Positions 26,649 to 36,639 of a stretch of DNA of 64,000 nt are shown piece by piece. Each line of letters begins with the position of its first letter. Position 1 is the first letter of the stretch. Source of the DNA: Rothia similimucilaginosa (lineage in GTDB: Bacteria > Actinomycetota > Actinomycetes > Actinomycetales > Micrococcaceae); assembly GCF_029850875.1 (NCBI RefSeq), contig NZ_JAOVAM010000001.1:248001-312000 (forward strand), given 5' to 3'. The position numbers were made by a program, and so were the translations under genes. Below the pieces are notes generated by a model that made no database searches, was not told the DNA's origin, and saw only the letters and a list, made by a program, of their open reading frames with translations.

Positions 26649-27689
26649 TTAGAGGCTGGTGAAGTCCAGAACCATACGGCCGGTAATCTTACCTGCCGCC
26701 ATTTCCTCGAAGACAGCCGGTGCTTCGTCAACCTCACGCAGCTGAACCACCGGAACCACGATGCCGTCAGCACCGAACTGGAACGCCTCCGCCAGATCCT
26801 GACGGGTGCCCACCAGGGAGCCCACCACGCGGATGCCATCCAGAATAATCTTCACAATGGACAGCTCCATCATCTCCGAGGGCAGGCCAACAGCAACCAC
26901 AGAACCGCCCGCACGAACCGACTCGACAGCCTGGTTGAACGCGACCTTCGACACTGCGGTCACCACAGCAGCGTGAGCGCCACCGCCGGTCAGCTCACGA
27001 ATACGAGCCGGAACATCCTCAACCTTACGGCCGTTGATGACGTGGTCAGCGCCGGTCTCACGAGCCAGAGCCAACTTGTCATCGTTGATGTCAACAGCGA
27101 TAACCTTAGCGCCGAAAACCTTCTTAGCGTACTGAACAGCCAGGTTACCCAGACCGCCAGCACCGTAAGCAACCAGCCACTCGCCGGGGCGAACCAGCGA
27201 CTCCTTAATCGCCTTGTAGGTGGTCACACCGGCGCAGGTAATCGAGCTTGCCTGCGCCGGGTCAAGACCCTCGGGAACCTTCACAGCGTAATCAGCGGTC
27301 ACCAGGGTGTACTCGCTCATGCCGCCATCAACCGAGTAGCCTGCATTCTTCACCGAACGACACAGGGTCTCACGGCCCGAGGTGCAGTACTCACAGTGAC
27401 CGCAGCCCTCGAAGAACCAAGCCACCGACACGCGGTCGCCTTCCTTCAGGGACTCAACACCCTCGCCTACCTTGACAACACGACCGATACCCTCGTGGCC
27501 CAGAATACGACCCGGAACCTCACCGAAATCGCCGGAAGCCACATGCAGGTCAGTGTGGCACACACCCGAGTACTCAATTTTCACAAGCGCCTGGCCGTGA
27601 CCGACAGCCGGAACGGGAACCTCACGGACAACAACCGAACCGTCAACCTTCTCAGGGACGACAACAGCCTTCATGGTTTCCTTGCACAT
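26649..27689 (-). CDS. adhP: Zinc-dependent alcohol dehydrogenase (AdhP type)
   Basis: 346-residue medium-chain dehydrogenase oxidising primary alcohols or reducing aldehydes with NAD(H). The catalytic zinc site has GVCHTDLH and the GHEGIG turn in the first 70 residues. The structural zinc is held by CGHCEYC and the following LC. The Rossmann fold motif is [14 protein letters not shown] near residue 172. An AAGGAG eight bases upstream supports ATG at 27689; a second ATG five codons later also has AAGGA before it. Single gene. The physiological direction is unknown. Confidence 0.92.
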   Translation of the reverse strand: MCKETMKAVVVPEKVDGSVVVREVPVPAVGHGQALVKIEYSGVCHTDLHVASGDFGEVPGRILGHEGIGRVVKVGEGVESLKEGDRVSVAWFFEGCGHCEYCTSGRETLCRSVKNAGYSVDGGMSEYTLVTADYAVKVPEGLDPAQASSITCAGVTTYKAIKESLVRPGEWLVAYGAGGLGNLAVQYAKKVFGAKVIAVDINDDKLALARETGADHVINGRKVEDVPARIRELTGGGAHAAVVTAVSKVAFNQAVESVRAGGSVVAVGLPSEMMELSIVKIILDGIRVVGSLVGTRQDLAEAFQFGADGIVVPVVQLREVDEAPAVFEEMAAGKITGRMVLDFTSL

Positions 27690-28333
27690 GACCTAAACTC
27701 CTTAGTCATTGGTGGCCGCGCTCAAGCCGCAATTTGCGCTGTACAACCTAACGGGGTGGGCGCGCGTATTCTTTACATTTCCACCGTAAAATGATGAGCC
27801 GCCAATCTAAAGGTTTACCCCCGAATATGACAGAGGGGTTACTTAGTGGTCGGCACGCGAGCGAGGATAAGCTTTCGATAAGGTCTATTCCTACCAATGC
27901 ACTAAACCGCCAAAGGTTTATATGACGCTATGACGAAGTGACACAGAAGATGAGAATGCTTCCTAAACCAGAGGCCTGGGAAGCATTTAGAAAAAAATTT
28001 AAATATTAAGTTTGAGGCGCATACCACCCTAAAGAAAGGGTTCAATCTGCACCTATACAATCCCTACAGGCTCATAGCCGCTCATAGCCACCGTCTAGAA
28101 GCAGAATACAACCCTAATAGCCTGCACCGCCGCGCTCACCCGGACCATTCGGAGCGTTCAACGCCTAGCCCAGATCCATGAACCTACTACCGCTGCCAGC
28201 GCCACCGTCAGCCAGCTGCACCGGCAGTCGCAGTACTCACTAGCTTCTGGGTGCAAGTGCTCGAAAAATCAATCACCGAACCATCAGCAGTCGGCGGCGT
28301 GACAGGGCAGATGAAGCATCGGCAAGTACAGCA
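27690..28333. other. Intergenic stretch with little recognisable content
   Basis: About 0.64 kb. An inverted repeat (27955-27963 with 27979-27987) is flanked by an A/T-rich run. Downstream, from 28114, there may be coding relics on the minus strand. Upstream of adhP no clear promoter could be chosen. Confidence 0.4.
28114..28309 (-). pseudogene. Possible decayed 3' end of a coding sequence
   Basis: On the minus strand 28309-28208 reads CPVTPPTADGSVIDFSSTC ... TAGAAG then a stop. In a shifted frame the downstream 28161-28114 reads LNAPNGPGERGGAGY then a stop. The composition resembles the C-terminus of a secreted Gly/Ser-rich protein broken by frameshifts. The evidence is weak: short length, no family recognised. 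Confidence 0.2.
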
Positions 28334-28370
28334 AACCCGCCGTGCGGAGTGCACCTCCACACGGCGGGTT
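28334..28370 (-). terminator. Terminator of the trpBA-lgt operon
   Basis: A 16-bp stem with one mismatch (28334-28349 with 28355-28370), followed on the minus strand by TTTGC. It lies 41 bases beyond lgt. Confidence 0.8.
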
Positions 28371-28410
28371 CAATCAAGATGAAATTTAGACGAAAGCTAG
28401 AAGACGAAAG

Positions 28411-29415
28411 CTAGGAGCCCTTCCTCGAAGACTCAGAAGAGTCAGAATCCTCGGCGGACTCTACCCTCTCGGATGCCTTCTTCTCAGCGTCCTCTGCAGA
28501 CTCATCTGCGGCAGGCTTCAGAACGAACTCCGCAGGAGCTGGCTCAATACCCGCAGCAGCCTTCGCCGCCGCACGACGACCAGCCACCACAAAACCAGTA
28601 GCACCCAGCAGAACCAGCAGCAGAGCAGTCCACACGTGAATACGAACACCCCAGAGCATCTCCGAGGTATCAATACGCAGGAACATCTCAATGAAGAGGC
28701 GCCCTATACCGTAGTAGAGCACGTACAGCCACAGGGTCTGCCCCAGCTTCAGCACGCCCTTACGGCCCAGCCACAGCAACAAAGCCACACCCAGCAGGTT
28801 CCACAACGACTCGTACAGAAATGTCGGATGGAACAGCGTACCCGCCGGATACTGGGGCGGGAAATTACTGCTCGACGCGCTAATCTCCAAGCCCCACGGC
28901 AGAGTCGTCGGCTTGCCGAACAGTTCCTGGTTGAACCAGTTACCCCAGCGGCCAAACGCCTGAGCCAGCAGTATACCCGGCGCTACCGCATCCGCAAAAG
29001 CCGGGAAATTAATCCCGTAGCGGCGGCAACCATACCAAGCACCCAATGCGCCAACCGACACGGCACCCATGATGCCGATGCCGCCCTCCCAAATCTTCAG
29101 GAAAGCCCACGGATCAGCAACATTCGGACCGAAATAGCTACCCGGGTCAGTAATCAGCACGTGGTAGGCGCGAGCACCAATAATGCCCGCCGGAATAGCC
29201 CACATCGCCACGTCAAAAACGCGTTCAGGGGTGCCACCCGCCGCCTTCCAACGGCGAGCGCCCAGCCACAAGCACACCGCCATACCCGCAAGAATACACA
29301 GGGCATAGAAATGCACACGGAACGGGCCCAGCTGCAGGTACGAAACGCTCGGGGAGGGAATCGAAGCCAGCACGTTAGCTACCGGCACGCTCGCCAGAGA
29401 GAGTACATCAGACAT
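28411..29415 (-). CDS. lgt: Prolipoprotein diacylglyceryl transferase
   Basis: Transfers diacylglycerol from phosphatidylglycerol to the lipobox cysteine of preprolipoproteins. 334 residues with about seven membrane helices. The family signature appears as GRWGNWFNQELFG near residue 166, and FHPTFLYESLWN and YGIGRLFIEMFLR follow. The last 60 residues are a charged Glu/Ser-rich cytoplasmic tail, common in actinobacteria. The stop of trpA and this ATG overlap in TAATG (29413-29417), so translation is coupled. Last gene of trpB-trpA-lgt. Confidence 0.95.
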   Translation of the reverse strand: MSDVLSLASVPVANVLASIPSPSVSYLQLGPFRVHFYALCILAGMAVCLWLGARRWKAAGGTPERVFDVAMWAIPAGIIGARAYHVLITDPGSYFGPNVADPWAFLKIWEGGIGIMGAVSVGALGAWYGCRRYGINFPAFADAVAPGILLAQAFGRWGNWFNQELFGKPTTLPWGLEISASSSNFPPQYPAGTLFHPTFLYESLWNLLGVALLLWLGRKGVLKLGQTLWLYVLYYGIGRLFIEMFLRIDTSEMLWGVRIHVWTALLLVLLGATGFVVAGRRAAAKAAAGIEPAPAEFVLKPAADESAEDAEKKASERVESAEDSDSSESSRKGS

Positions 29416-30269
29416 TAGCCTTCACACCCCGCCAGCTCACGGGTCAGCTTAGCCACCGCATCAACACCGCCAGAAGCCAAAGCCTTCACCAGTGCGGTAC
29501 CGACAATCACGCCGTCCGCATACGCACCAATCTCCTCGACGTGAGCGCGAGTCGAAACACCCAGGCCCACGCACGCACGAGGCGCACCGGCAGCCTTAAT
29601 GTCTGCAACCAGGGTACGAGCCGCCTCCGACACGGAGGTGCGGGCACCAGTCACACCCATCACCGACACGGCGTATACGAAGCCGCTCGACGCCTTCGCA
29701 ATAGTCGCCAGACGCTCCGGCGAAGAAGAAAGAGCCGCCAAGAATATACGATCCAGACCGTACTCGTCAGAAGCCTCAAACCACGCCGACGCCTCATCAG
29801 GCACCAAATCCGGGGTGATCATACCCGCGCCACCGGCAGCTACCAAATCACGCGCAAAATTCTTCACACCGTACGCCAGAACCGGGTTCCAGTAAGTCAT
29901 CACTACAACCACCGCGTCGGTCGCCTCGGTAATACGGCGGACCGCCTCAAACAGATGAGGAAGCTTGAAACCGTTCTCCAGCGCCACGCCAGTCGCCTTC
30001 TGAATCACCGGGCCATCCATGACCGGATCAGAATAAGGCACGCCCAGCTCAATAATGTCCGCGCCGTTATTGCCCAAAGCAATCGCCGCGTCAATCGACT
30101 CATCCAGGGTCGGGAAGCCCACCGGCAGGTAGCCAATCAGCGCCGCGCGGCCCTGCTTCTCACACTCAGTCAGACGAGCTGCCAGCGGCGAATCGGGGTT
30201 AGAAGTCGGGAACGTACCGTCCAACACCTCAAAGGGGGCAGCATGCGAAATAGCGTCCTGGTAGCTCAT
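29415..30269 (-). CDS. trpA: Tryptophan synthase alpha chain
   Basis: Splits indole-3-glycerol phosphate into indole and glyceraldehyde 3-phosphate; indole is channelled to TrpB. 284 residues, TIM barrel. GADIIELGVPYSDPVMDGPVIQ contains the catalytic Glu and the conserved DPxxDGP loop (written here in part). GVTGARTS and YADGVIVGTALV form the phosphate-binding region. Overlaps the trpB stop and the lgt start through TAATG junctions on both sides. Confidence 0.96.
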   Translation of the reverse strand: MSYQDAISHAAPFEVLDGTFPTSNPDSPLAARLTECEKQGRAALIGYLPVGFPTLDESIDAAIALGNNGADIIELGVPYSDPVMDGPVIQKATGVALENGFKLPHLFEAVRRITEATDAVVVVMTYWNPVLAYGVKNFARDLVAAGGAGMITPDLVPDEASAWFEASDEYGLDRIFLAALSSSPERLATIAKASSGFVYAVSVMGVTGARTSVSEAARTLVADIKAAGAPRACVGLGVSTRAHVEEIGAYADGVIVGTALVKALASGGVDAVAKLTRELAGCEG

Positions 30270-31603
30270 TACTTAGCCTCACTTTCAGCCTGTGCGTTCT
30301 GTGCAGTGGATGCGGCAGCTTCCTTATTACCGGTCATCAGGGTTGAAGAGGGAATCGCCTTACCCAGGCCGAACCACTTCAGGGCGGTCTCCATGTCCTT
30401 ATCGCCACGACCGGACAGGCAGACAATCATCGTCTTCTCGCGTGCGGCTTCCGGGTCCTCCGCAGCCCAACGCTGGCACACGCGCAGCGCGCCCGCCAGA
30501 GCGTGCGAGGATTCAATCGCCGGGATAATACCCTCAGTACGGCACAGCAGGCTCAGGGCATCCATCGCCTCGGTGTCAGTCACCGGCTCGTAGGTCACGC
30601 GACCAATATCAGACAGGTAAGAGTGTTCCGGACCCACACCAGGGTAATCCAAACCAGCCGAAATCGAGTGGGACTCAATAGTCTGACCGTCTTCATCCTG
30701 CATCAGGTAGGTCATCGCGCCGTGCAGCATGCCCGGGCGTCCCAGAGTAATAGTCGCCGCGTGACGGCCCGTCTCCACGCCGTCGCCACCAGCCTCAAAA
30801 CCGTAAATCTCAACCGACGAATCGTCCAAGAACGCGTGGAACAGGCCAATCGCGTTCGAACCGCCACCCACGCAGGCAGCAATACCATCGGGCAGGCGGC
30901 CGGTCTCAACCAGAATCTGCTCGCGGGCCTCCTCACCGATAGCGTCGTGGAAGAAACGCACCATCGCCGGGAACGGATGCGCACCAGCAGCAGTACCCAG
31001 CAGATAGTGGGTGTTTTCAACGTTCGAAACCCAATCGCGCAGCGCCTCATTAATGGCATCCTTGAGAGTGCGGGAACCGTTCTGAACCGCAATCACCTTC
31101 GCACCCAGTAGCTGCATACGGGCCACATTCAGCGACTGACGCTCAGTATCTTCCTCACCCATGTAGACCACGCACTCCATGCCGAAGAGCGCAGCCGCAG
31201 TAGCAGTCGCAACACCGTGCTGACCCGCGCCAGTCTCCGCAATCAGACGGGTCTTACCCATACGCTTAGCCAGCAGAGCCTGACCCAGCACGTTATTAAT
31301 CTTATGGCTACCGGTGTGGTTCAGGTCCTCACGCTTGAGGAACACACGCGCACCAGCATGCTCAGAGAACTTCGGAACCTCCGTCAGCAGCGACGGACGG
31401 TTCGAATACTCAGCAGAAAGACGCTGGAACTCAGCAATAAACTCGGGGTCGTTCTTCGCCTCGTTAAAGGTTGCCTCCAGCTCATCCATGGCGGCAATCA
31501 GCGACTCGGGCATCCACCGCCCGCCGTACTCACCAAAATAGGGGCCGGGGGCATTCTTCAACGACTCGCCGTTGAGGAAAGCATCTGCCAGGTTCTCGCT
31601 CAT
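30269..31603 (-). CDS. trpB: Tryptophan synthase beta chain
   Basis: PLP enzyme joining indole and serine to tryptophan. 444 residues. The start [14 protein letters not shown] is chosen because AGGGAAGG lies upstream. [11 protein letters not shown] contains the PLP lysine at residue 101. [10 protein letters not shown] is the phosphate loop. The C-terminal 20 residues are an Ala/Glu-rich extension. It is the first gene of the unit: trpC, its usual upstream neighbour in actinobacteria, is not present and smc lies upstream instead. Confidence 0.96.
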   Translation of the reverse strand: MSENLADAFLNGESLKNAPGPYFGEYGGRWMPESLIAAMDELEATFNEAKNDPEFIAEFQRLSAEYSNRPSLLTEVPKFSEHAGARVFLKREDLNHTGSHKINNVLGQALLAKRMGKTRLIAETGAGQHGVATATAAALFGMECVVYMGEEDTERQSLNVARMQLLGAKVIAVQNGSRTLKDAINEALRDWVSNVENTHYLLGTAAGAHPFPAMVRFFHDAIGEEAREQILVETGRLPDGIAACVGGGSNAIGLFHAFLDDSSVEIYGFEAGGDGVETGRHAATITLGRPGMLHGAMTYLMQDEDGQTIESHSISAGLDYPGVGPEHSYLSDIGRVTYEPVTDTEAMDALSLLCRTEGIIPAIESSHALAGALRVCQRWAAEDPEAAREKTMIVCLSGRGDKDMETALKWFGLGKAIPSSTLMTGNKEAAASTAQNAQAESEAK

Positions 31604-31768
31604 CACTATTCCTTCCCTGGATGGTTGCCGCCGGATGCGCACCGCGGGTAGGGCGGGGCATCAGGCCTGATCACAGCGAAACACCACGCCAACCGCGAAT
31701 AGGTGCGCGGTGTTCGCACATATCCCCCTATAGTACCCGGGCACGGGCAGTGAACAGTACCTTGAGGT

Positions 31769-31795
31769 TCACATGACCATTCCTAGGACATGTGA
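31769..31795. promoter_or_regulatory. Inverted repeat upstream of trpB
   Basis: TCACATG (31769-31775) and CATGTGA (31789-31795) flank a 13-base centre that contains TCCTAGGA. It lies about 170 bp before trpB and 100 bp after smc. A candidate operator for the trpBA-lgt unit. The rest of 31604-31893 shows no gene. Confidence 0.3.
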
Positions 31796-31893
31796 CGTTC
31801 GCCGGGGTGGGTGCGCCCGCGGGTATGGGCGGCTCGCATTGGAAGGTCTAAACGCTGGGAAGGGGTGGCGCAGGACCGGGCAAGGGCGGCGAG

Positions 31894-34800
31894 CTACAGC
31901 AGCTCGCGCAGCTCCTCCATCTGCTGGGAAAGCACCGTCGACACGCCACCGCGCATCGACACCCCGTACAGGGTCTCCGCAATCTGCATCGTGCGCTTCT
32001 GATGCGTCACCACAATCAGCTGCGAACGCTCCCCCAGCTCACCAATCACCTGCAGCAGGCGCGAGAGGTTGCGGTCATCTAGCGCCGCCTCAACCTCATC
32101 CAGGGCGTAGAACGGCGACGGGCGAGACATATAAATCGCAATCAGCAACGCCAGCGACGCGAGCGAACGCTCACCGCCGGACAGCAGCGACAGGCGCTTG
32201 ACCTTCTTACCCGCCGGGCGCGCGTGAATCTCCACACCCGAGTTCAACGGATCGGAGGGGTCGTCCAGCTCCAGGTGGCCCTCGCCTCCCGGGAACAGGG
32301 TCTCAAAGATGCGGCGGTAGTGGGTGTTGATGTCATCCATAGCGGCGGTGAACACCTCCGCAATGTGGCTACTGACCTCGTCCATGACCGTGTTCAGGTC
32401 GCGGCGGGTCGCCTTCAAATCCTCAATCTGCTGATTCAGGTAGGCGTGGCGTTCCGAAAGCGCCTCGTACTCCTCCAACGCCAGCGGGTTAATGGCGCCC
32501 AGCGCATCCAGTTCGGCGCGGGTCGCCTTGAGGCGAGCGCGGACGCTCTCGGTGGAGGCTTCGGCAGTCTCTGATGCCGTCTCGGTAGCAGTATTTTCGG
32601 GGGCGGAATTTTCGGAAGCCTCCTCTGCGGGCACGTCAACCGGCAGCTGCTCGGAGTACTCCTCCTCCAGCTGCTCCAGGGTCAAACCGGTCACCAGGCG
32701 GGCACGCTCAGCCAGCGCCTGTACGCGCTCCTGCACGCGCGCCGCCTCCGTCTGGGTGCGCGCCAGCAGGGTCAGCGCCGCCGCGTGCGCCGCCTGCAGG
32801 TCCTGCACCTCATCATTCGTGCTGGTCAGGCCCTCCTGGGCGTTCTTCAGGGCACCGCTCAGCTCGTGCAGCTGCTGCTCGCGCTCGCTCACCTGCTCGG
32901 CAAGTACCTCACCCAGACGCTGGGCGCGGCGCTCAATTGTTGCAGCAGGAGCCTGCTCCCCCGTGCCCGCCAGGTAGGAATCCTCGCGGGTACGCGCCGA
33001 CTCGTAGGCGGTGCGCGCTTCGGCTACGGACTCCTCCGCGGCGGTGAGGCGCTCGTTCAGGCGGGCACGCTCATTCTGAATGTTCTGCGCGGAGGCTTCC
33101 AGGGACTCCGCCTGGGCGCGGGCGCGGGCATGCTCGGCGCTCGCCACGCCCGCCGCCTTCGCTGCCTCGCGTTCTGCTTCGACCGCCGATTCTGCCGCGG
33201 TCTGAGCCTGCTGAACGGACTGCTCGGCTTCGTCCAGTTCCGCGCGGGTGCGGGTCACGACCTGGGAGGCGGCGCGGTATGCGGCGGCAAGTTCCAGGGG
33301 GCTGGCGCCCTCAGCCGGGTAGAGCAGGCTGTAGCGGGTGTGCTCGGTGCCTGCGGGGTCAAAAATACGCCACATAGTGCGCTGACCTGCGAGGGGATTC
33401 TCTGCGAGCAGGTGCAGGGCGTGCTCTGCGGAGGCGGCGTCCGGCGCGAACAGCACACCCGCCAGGCGCTCACCCAGCGCCGCGGTGACGCGTGCCAGGG
33501 CGTGCTCGTCGATACCGGCGAGCGCGGCGGCGTCCTCGCTGAGCGGTTCAATCATCTCGGTTGCGGGGCGGATACCCAGCTCACGCAGCTCAGCGGCGCA
33601 GGATTCGGGCAGTTCTGTTGAAAGTTCCTTCGCGGCAGATTCGCCGCTTTCTTCACCCTTATTACCGCGCAGCTGCGATACCTCGGCGCCCTCAACCGGC
33701 ACGCTCAACGCCGCGGTTGCCAGCGAGGTCAGTGCCGCAGATGCCGCGCGCGCATACTCGGGGTTAATCTGCACGGCATCCAGCACACGCAGCAGGCTCG
33801 CGCCCTCGCTCGCAGAATCCATGAGCTCACCAGTCTCAGGGTCGAACAACGCCTCGGCAGATTCAGTGCCCAGCTCGGCGGGTACTTCCCCCAGGCTCTG
33901 ACCCAGCGCCTCACGCAGAGTTGCTGCACGCTCAGCCGCCGCCGCGTAGGCGCGGGTCGCCTCCACCGCAGCGGCGCGGGCGGTATCGAGCTGAGCCTGC
34001 GCGCGGGAACGAGACTGCGCTGCCTCACCCGAGACACGCTCAGTCTGCGCCACCTCAGATGCCGCCTTCTCAACGGTCTTCAGTGCCGCATCGTAGCGCT
34101 CTTCAAAGCTAGAGTAGATTTCAACTGCGCGTTCTGCCTCTTCGCGGCGTTCCTCCAGCAGTTCCAGGGTACGTTCGTATCCGGCGCGGGCGGCGGCGGT
34201 TGCCTCGGTCAGCTCCACGCGGTAGGTGCGCACACGTTCGGCGGCGATGGACTGCACGGTGCGCACGCGCGCGGCGGACTCGCGCAGGGTCGACACGGCC
34301 TTCTGGCAAGCGGTGACCTCAGCGTTCAGACGGTTCTGCTCCTGCTGATGCTTCGCGGATGCGGCACGCGCCGCCTCCAGCTGTTCTTTCAGGGTTTCGG
34401 TGCGACGGGTACCTTCAGACTCGGAGGCGAGAGCCTGCGCTTGCTCAGCCTGCAGAACACCCAGCTGACGCGCCAAAAGTACCGCCTCCAGCTGGCGGAT
34501 GCGCGCCTGCAGCTGACGCGCGGTCGCGGCGGATTCCGCCTGCTCGCTCAGCGGCTGCAGCTGCGAATCCAGCTCGGCCACCAGGTCGCTCAGGCGGGTA
34601 ACGTTCGATGCCACAGACTCCAGCTTGCGGCTGGTCTTTTCCTGGCGGCGGCGGTACTTGACCACGCCTGCCGCCTGCTCAATCATGTCGCGGCGCTGCT
34701 GGGCGGTAGCGTGCAGAACCGCATCCAGCTGCCCCTGCCCGACGAGCACGTGCATCTGCTGACCCAGACCCGCCTCCGAGAGCAGGTCCTGAATATCGGC

Positions 34801-35187
34801 AAGACGCGCCGGGGAACCGTTAATCTCGTACTCGCTGCCACCTGAGCGGAACATGGTGCGCGAAATCTGCACCCGGTCAGCGGGAATGCTGAGGGTGCCG
34901 TCGGAATTATCGAAAGTCAGGGTGACTTTGGCCCGACCCAGGGGCGCACGCTGGGCCCCGTCGCCCGAACCAGCCTCGCCGGAGCCCGCGAAAATGACGT
35001 CCTTCATGCTGCCACCACGTAGGCTCTTAGCGCCCTGCTCTCCCATCACCCAGGCGAGCGCATCCAACACATTGGACTTACCGGAGCCGTTGGGTCCGAC
35101 CACCGCGTTAATGCCGGAGGTAAACTCAAAAGTGGTGGCGGAGGCGAAAGACTTGAACCCGCGCAGGGTCAGCGACATCAGGTGCAC
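31894..35187 (-). CDS. smc: Chromosome segregation protein SMC
   Basis: Condensin ATPase that organises and separates chromosomes, with ScpA and ScpB. 1,097 residues, slightly shorter than the usual 1,180. The start is GTG at 35187 (VHLMSLTLRGFKSF, typical), with GAAAGG upstream. Walker A GPNGSGKSN is near residue 32. Two long coiled-coil arms, rich in Ala, Glu, Arg and Gln, surround a hinge near residues 420-570. The C-terminal head has LLSGGERSLASLAL and FYALDEVEAALDD. Interspersed Ala/Pro insertion near residue 880 (EASENSAPENTATETASE) sits in the second coiled coil. ftsY, often next to smc, is not here. Confidence 0.95.
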   Translation of the reverse strand: MHLMSLTLRGFKSFASATTFEFTSGINAVVGPNGSGKSNVLDALAWVMGEQGAKSLRGGSMKDVIFAGSGEAGSGDGAQRAPLGRAKVTLTFDNSDGTLSIPADRVQISRTMFRSGGSEYEINGSPARLADIQDLLSEAGLGQQMHVLVGQGQLDAVLHATAQQRRDMIEQAAGVVKYRRRQEKTSRKLESVASNVTRLSDLVAELDSQLQPLSEQAESAATARQLQARIRQLEAVLLARQLGVLQAEQAQALASESEGTRRTETLKEQLEAARAASAKHQQEQNRLNAEVTACQKAVSTLRESAARVRTVQSIAAERVRTYRVELTEATAAARAGYERTLELLEERREEAERAVEIYSSFEERYDAALKTVEKAASEVAQTERVSGEAAQSRSRAQAQLDTARAAAVEATRAYAAAAERAATLREALGQSLGEVPAELGTESAEALFDPETGELMDSASEGASLLRVLDAVQINPEYARAASAALTSLATAALSVPVEGAEVSQLRGNKGEESGESAAKELSTELPESCAAELRELGIRPATEMIEPLSEDAAALAGIDEHALARVTAALGERLAGVLFAPDAASAEHALHLLAENPLAGQRTMWRIFDPAGTEHTRYSLLYPAEGASPLELAAAYRAASQVVTRTRAELDEAEQSVQQAQTAAESAVEAEREAAKAAGVASAEHARARAQAESLEASAQNIQNERARLNERLTAAEESVAEARTAYESARTREDSYLAGTGEQAPAATIERRAQRLGEVLAEQVSEREQQLHELSGALKNAQEGLTSTNDEVQDLQAAHAAALTLLARTQTEAARVQERVQALAERARLVTGLTLEQLEEEYSEQLPVDVPAEEASENSAPENTATETASETAEASTESVRARLKATRAELDALGAINPLALEEYEALSERHAYLNQQIEDLKATRRDLNTVMDEVSSHIAEVFTAAMDDINTHYRRIFETLFPGGEGHLELDDPSDPLNSGVEIHARPAGKKVKRLSLLSGGERSLASLALLIAIYMSRPSPFYALDEVEAALDDRNLSRLLQVIGELGERSQLIVVTHQKRTMQIAETLYGVSMRGGVSTVLSQQMEELRELL

Positions 35188-35496
35188 AAGGGGCCTTTCT
35201 GCAAAAGAACTGGTGTGTGCCAGGCACGTTTTGTGGTGCCTGGCGGCATCCCTCTAGTGTACGCGGTGCGGCGGGCTGGCGGCGTTAGCGTGCACCGGGT
35301 GATGGGGAGTCAAAGTTCGTCATTGTGCATCATCTTACGCGCGGGGTGAACGGGGGCGTCCATATTGGGTCTACGGATACGGGTCCGCTCGACCGGTGCG
35401 GTATGTTGGAATGAGCATCGCGAATTCTGCGGGAACGCAGTGCGTATCCCCGCCGTCTTTGTATACCACTGACATCTATTTTCAAGGGCCACACCA
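35188..35496. promoter_or_regulatory. Divergent region smc / oleA
   Basis: 309 bp that should contain promoters for smc and for the ole cluster. A GTATAC near 35461 may be part of an oleA -10. No confident -35/-10 pair and no gene are found. Confidence 0.3.
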
Positions 35497-36552
35497 TTGT
35501 TGAAAGCACCCGCCGAGAAGGTCGGCACGAACTCTGACATTCGTCACGCTAATGCAGCTCTGCTGTCCATTACTCATGAGCTGCCTCCGGAGGTCGTCAC
35601 AAGCGACTACTTCGATGAGCAGCTGGCCCAAACCTATCAGCGTCTGCGCATGCCGAAGGGCCTGCTGGAGCGTCTTGCAGGTATTAGCACTCGCCGCGGC
35701 TGGACCGAGGGCCAGACCTTCGAGGACGGCGTGGTTGCCGCAGCCGAGAAGGCTATTGCGGAGGCGGGTATTGACCGTTCCCAGATTGGCCTGCTGATTA
35801 ACGCTTCGGTGACTCGCGATAACTTTGAGCCCGCCGTTTCGGTGGGTGTGCATGACCGCTTGGAGCTGCCGCGTCACGCCCTGAACTTCGATATTACGAA
35901 CGCCTGCCTGGGCTTTGTGAACGCGATGACTGTTGCCTCCACCATGATTGATGCGGGTGCTATCGACTACGCCCTGATTGTCGCTGGCGAGGATCCCTCC
36001 CCGTGGCACCGTACCGCGGTGCGCATTCTGAACAACCCTGATTCGACCCGCGAGGATGTGCTGGCACAGTTCGCGACCCTGACCCTCGGTTCGGGCGCGG
36101 CGGCGGCTGTGATCGGTCGCGCTGACCGCCACCCGGAGGGTCACCGCATTGTCGGTTCGGTATCCCGTGCGGGCACTGAGCACCGTAACCTGTGCATCGG
36201 TGGCGAAGCGGATCAGGGCATGAACACTGATGCTGAGGGCCTGCTCAAGCACGGTCTGGAGCTGGTGGCGCAGGCCTGGGAGCAAGCGCATCAGGACGGC
36301 TGGGAGTGGAACGACATGACCTCCTACGTGACCCACCAGATTTCTAACGCCCACACGAACGCGATTATTGAGGCGGTCGGTATTGAGCGTGAGCGCATCC
36401 CCATGACCTTCCCGAAGTGGGGCAATGTGGCTGCGGCAGCTCTGCCGATGACTCTTGCGGAGTGCGCCCCGACCTACAAGGGGGGCGACCGTATTTTGTG
36501 CATGGGTGTGGGTTCTGGTCTGAACACTGCCCTACTTGAAATTCAGTGGTAG
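35497..36552 (+). CDS. oleA: OleA, acyl-CoA head-to-head condensing enzyme (thiolase fold)
   Basis: Condenses two long-chain fatty acyl-CoAs to a beta-keto acid, first step of long-chain olefin synthesis. 351 residues, FabH-like fold. The nucleophile Cys137 is in NACLGFVNAM. His and Asn are in THQISNAH and FPKWGNVAAAALPM. The KPKGLLERLAGISTRR-like N-terminal helix (MPKGLLERLAGISTRR here) is typical of OleA rather than FabH. The start codon is TTG at 35497 with AAGGG eight bases upstream. The following oleBC and oleD genes on the same strand confirm the assignment over simple FabH. Confidence 0.9.
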   Translation: MLKAPAEKVGTNSDIRHANAALLSITHELPPEVVTSDYFDEQLAQTYQRLRMPKGLLERLAGISTRRGWTEGQTFEDGVVAAAEKAIAEAGIDRSQIGLLINASVTRDNFEPAVSVGVHDRLELPRHALNFDITNACLGFVNAMTVASTMIDAGAIDYALIVAGEDPSPWHRTAVRILNNPDSTREDVLAQFATLTLGSGAAAAVIGRADRHPEGHRIVGSVSRAGTEHRNLCIGGEADQGMNTDAEGLLKHGLELVAQAWEQAHQDGWEWNDMTSYVTHQISNAHTNAIIEAVGIERERIPMTFPKWGNVAAAALPMTLAECAPTYKGGDRILCMGVGSGLNTALLEIQW

Positions 36553-36639
36553 CCCGTTAGTCGGCAACCTTTAGCCGGCAGCCCCTTAACCTTTGTGCGG
36601 TAGACATTTACCGATTCGATCCGGAAGGATTCCCCCAGC

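Noticed and set aside
35497-36552. oleA considered as a housekeeping FabH
   Set aside because: The adjacent oleBC and oleD genes, and the OleA-type N-terminal helix, favour the olefin role. No other fatty acid synthesis genes are near.
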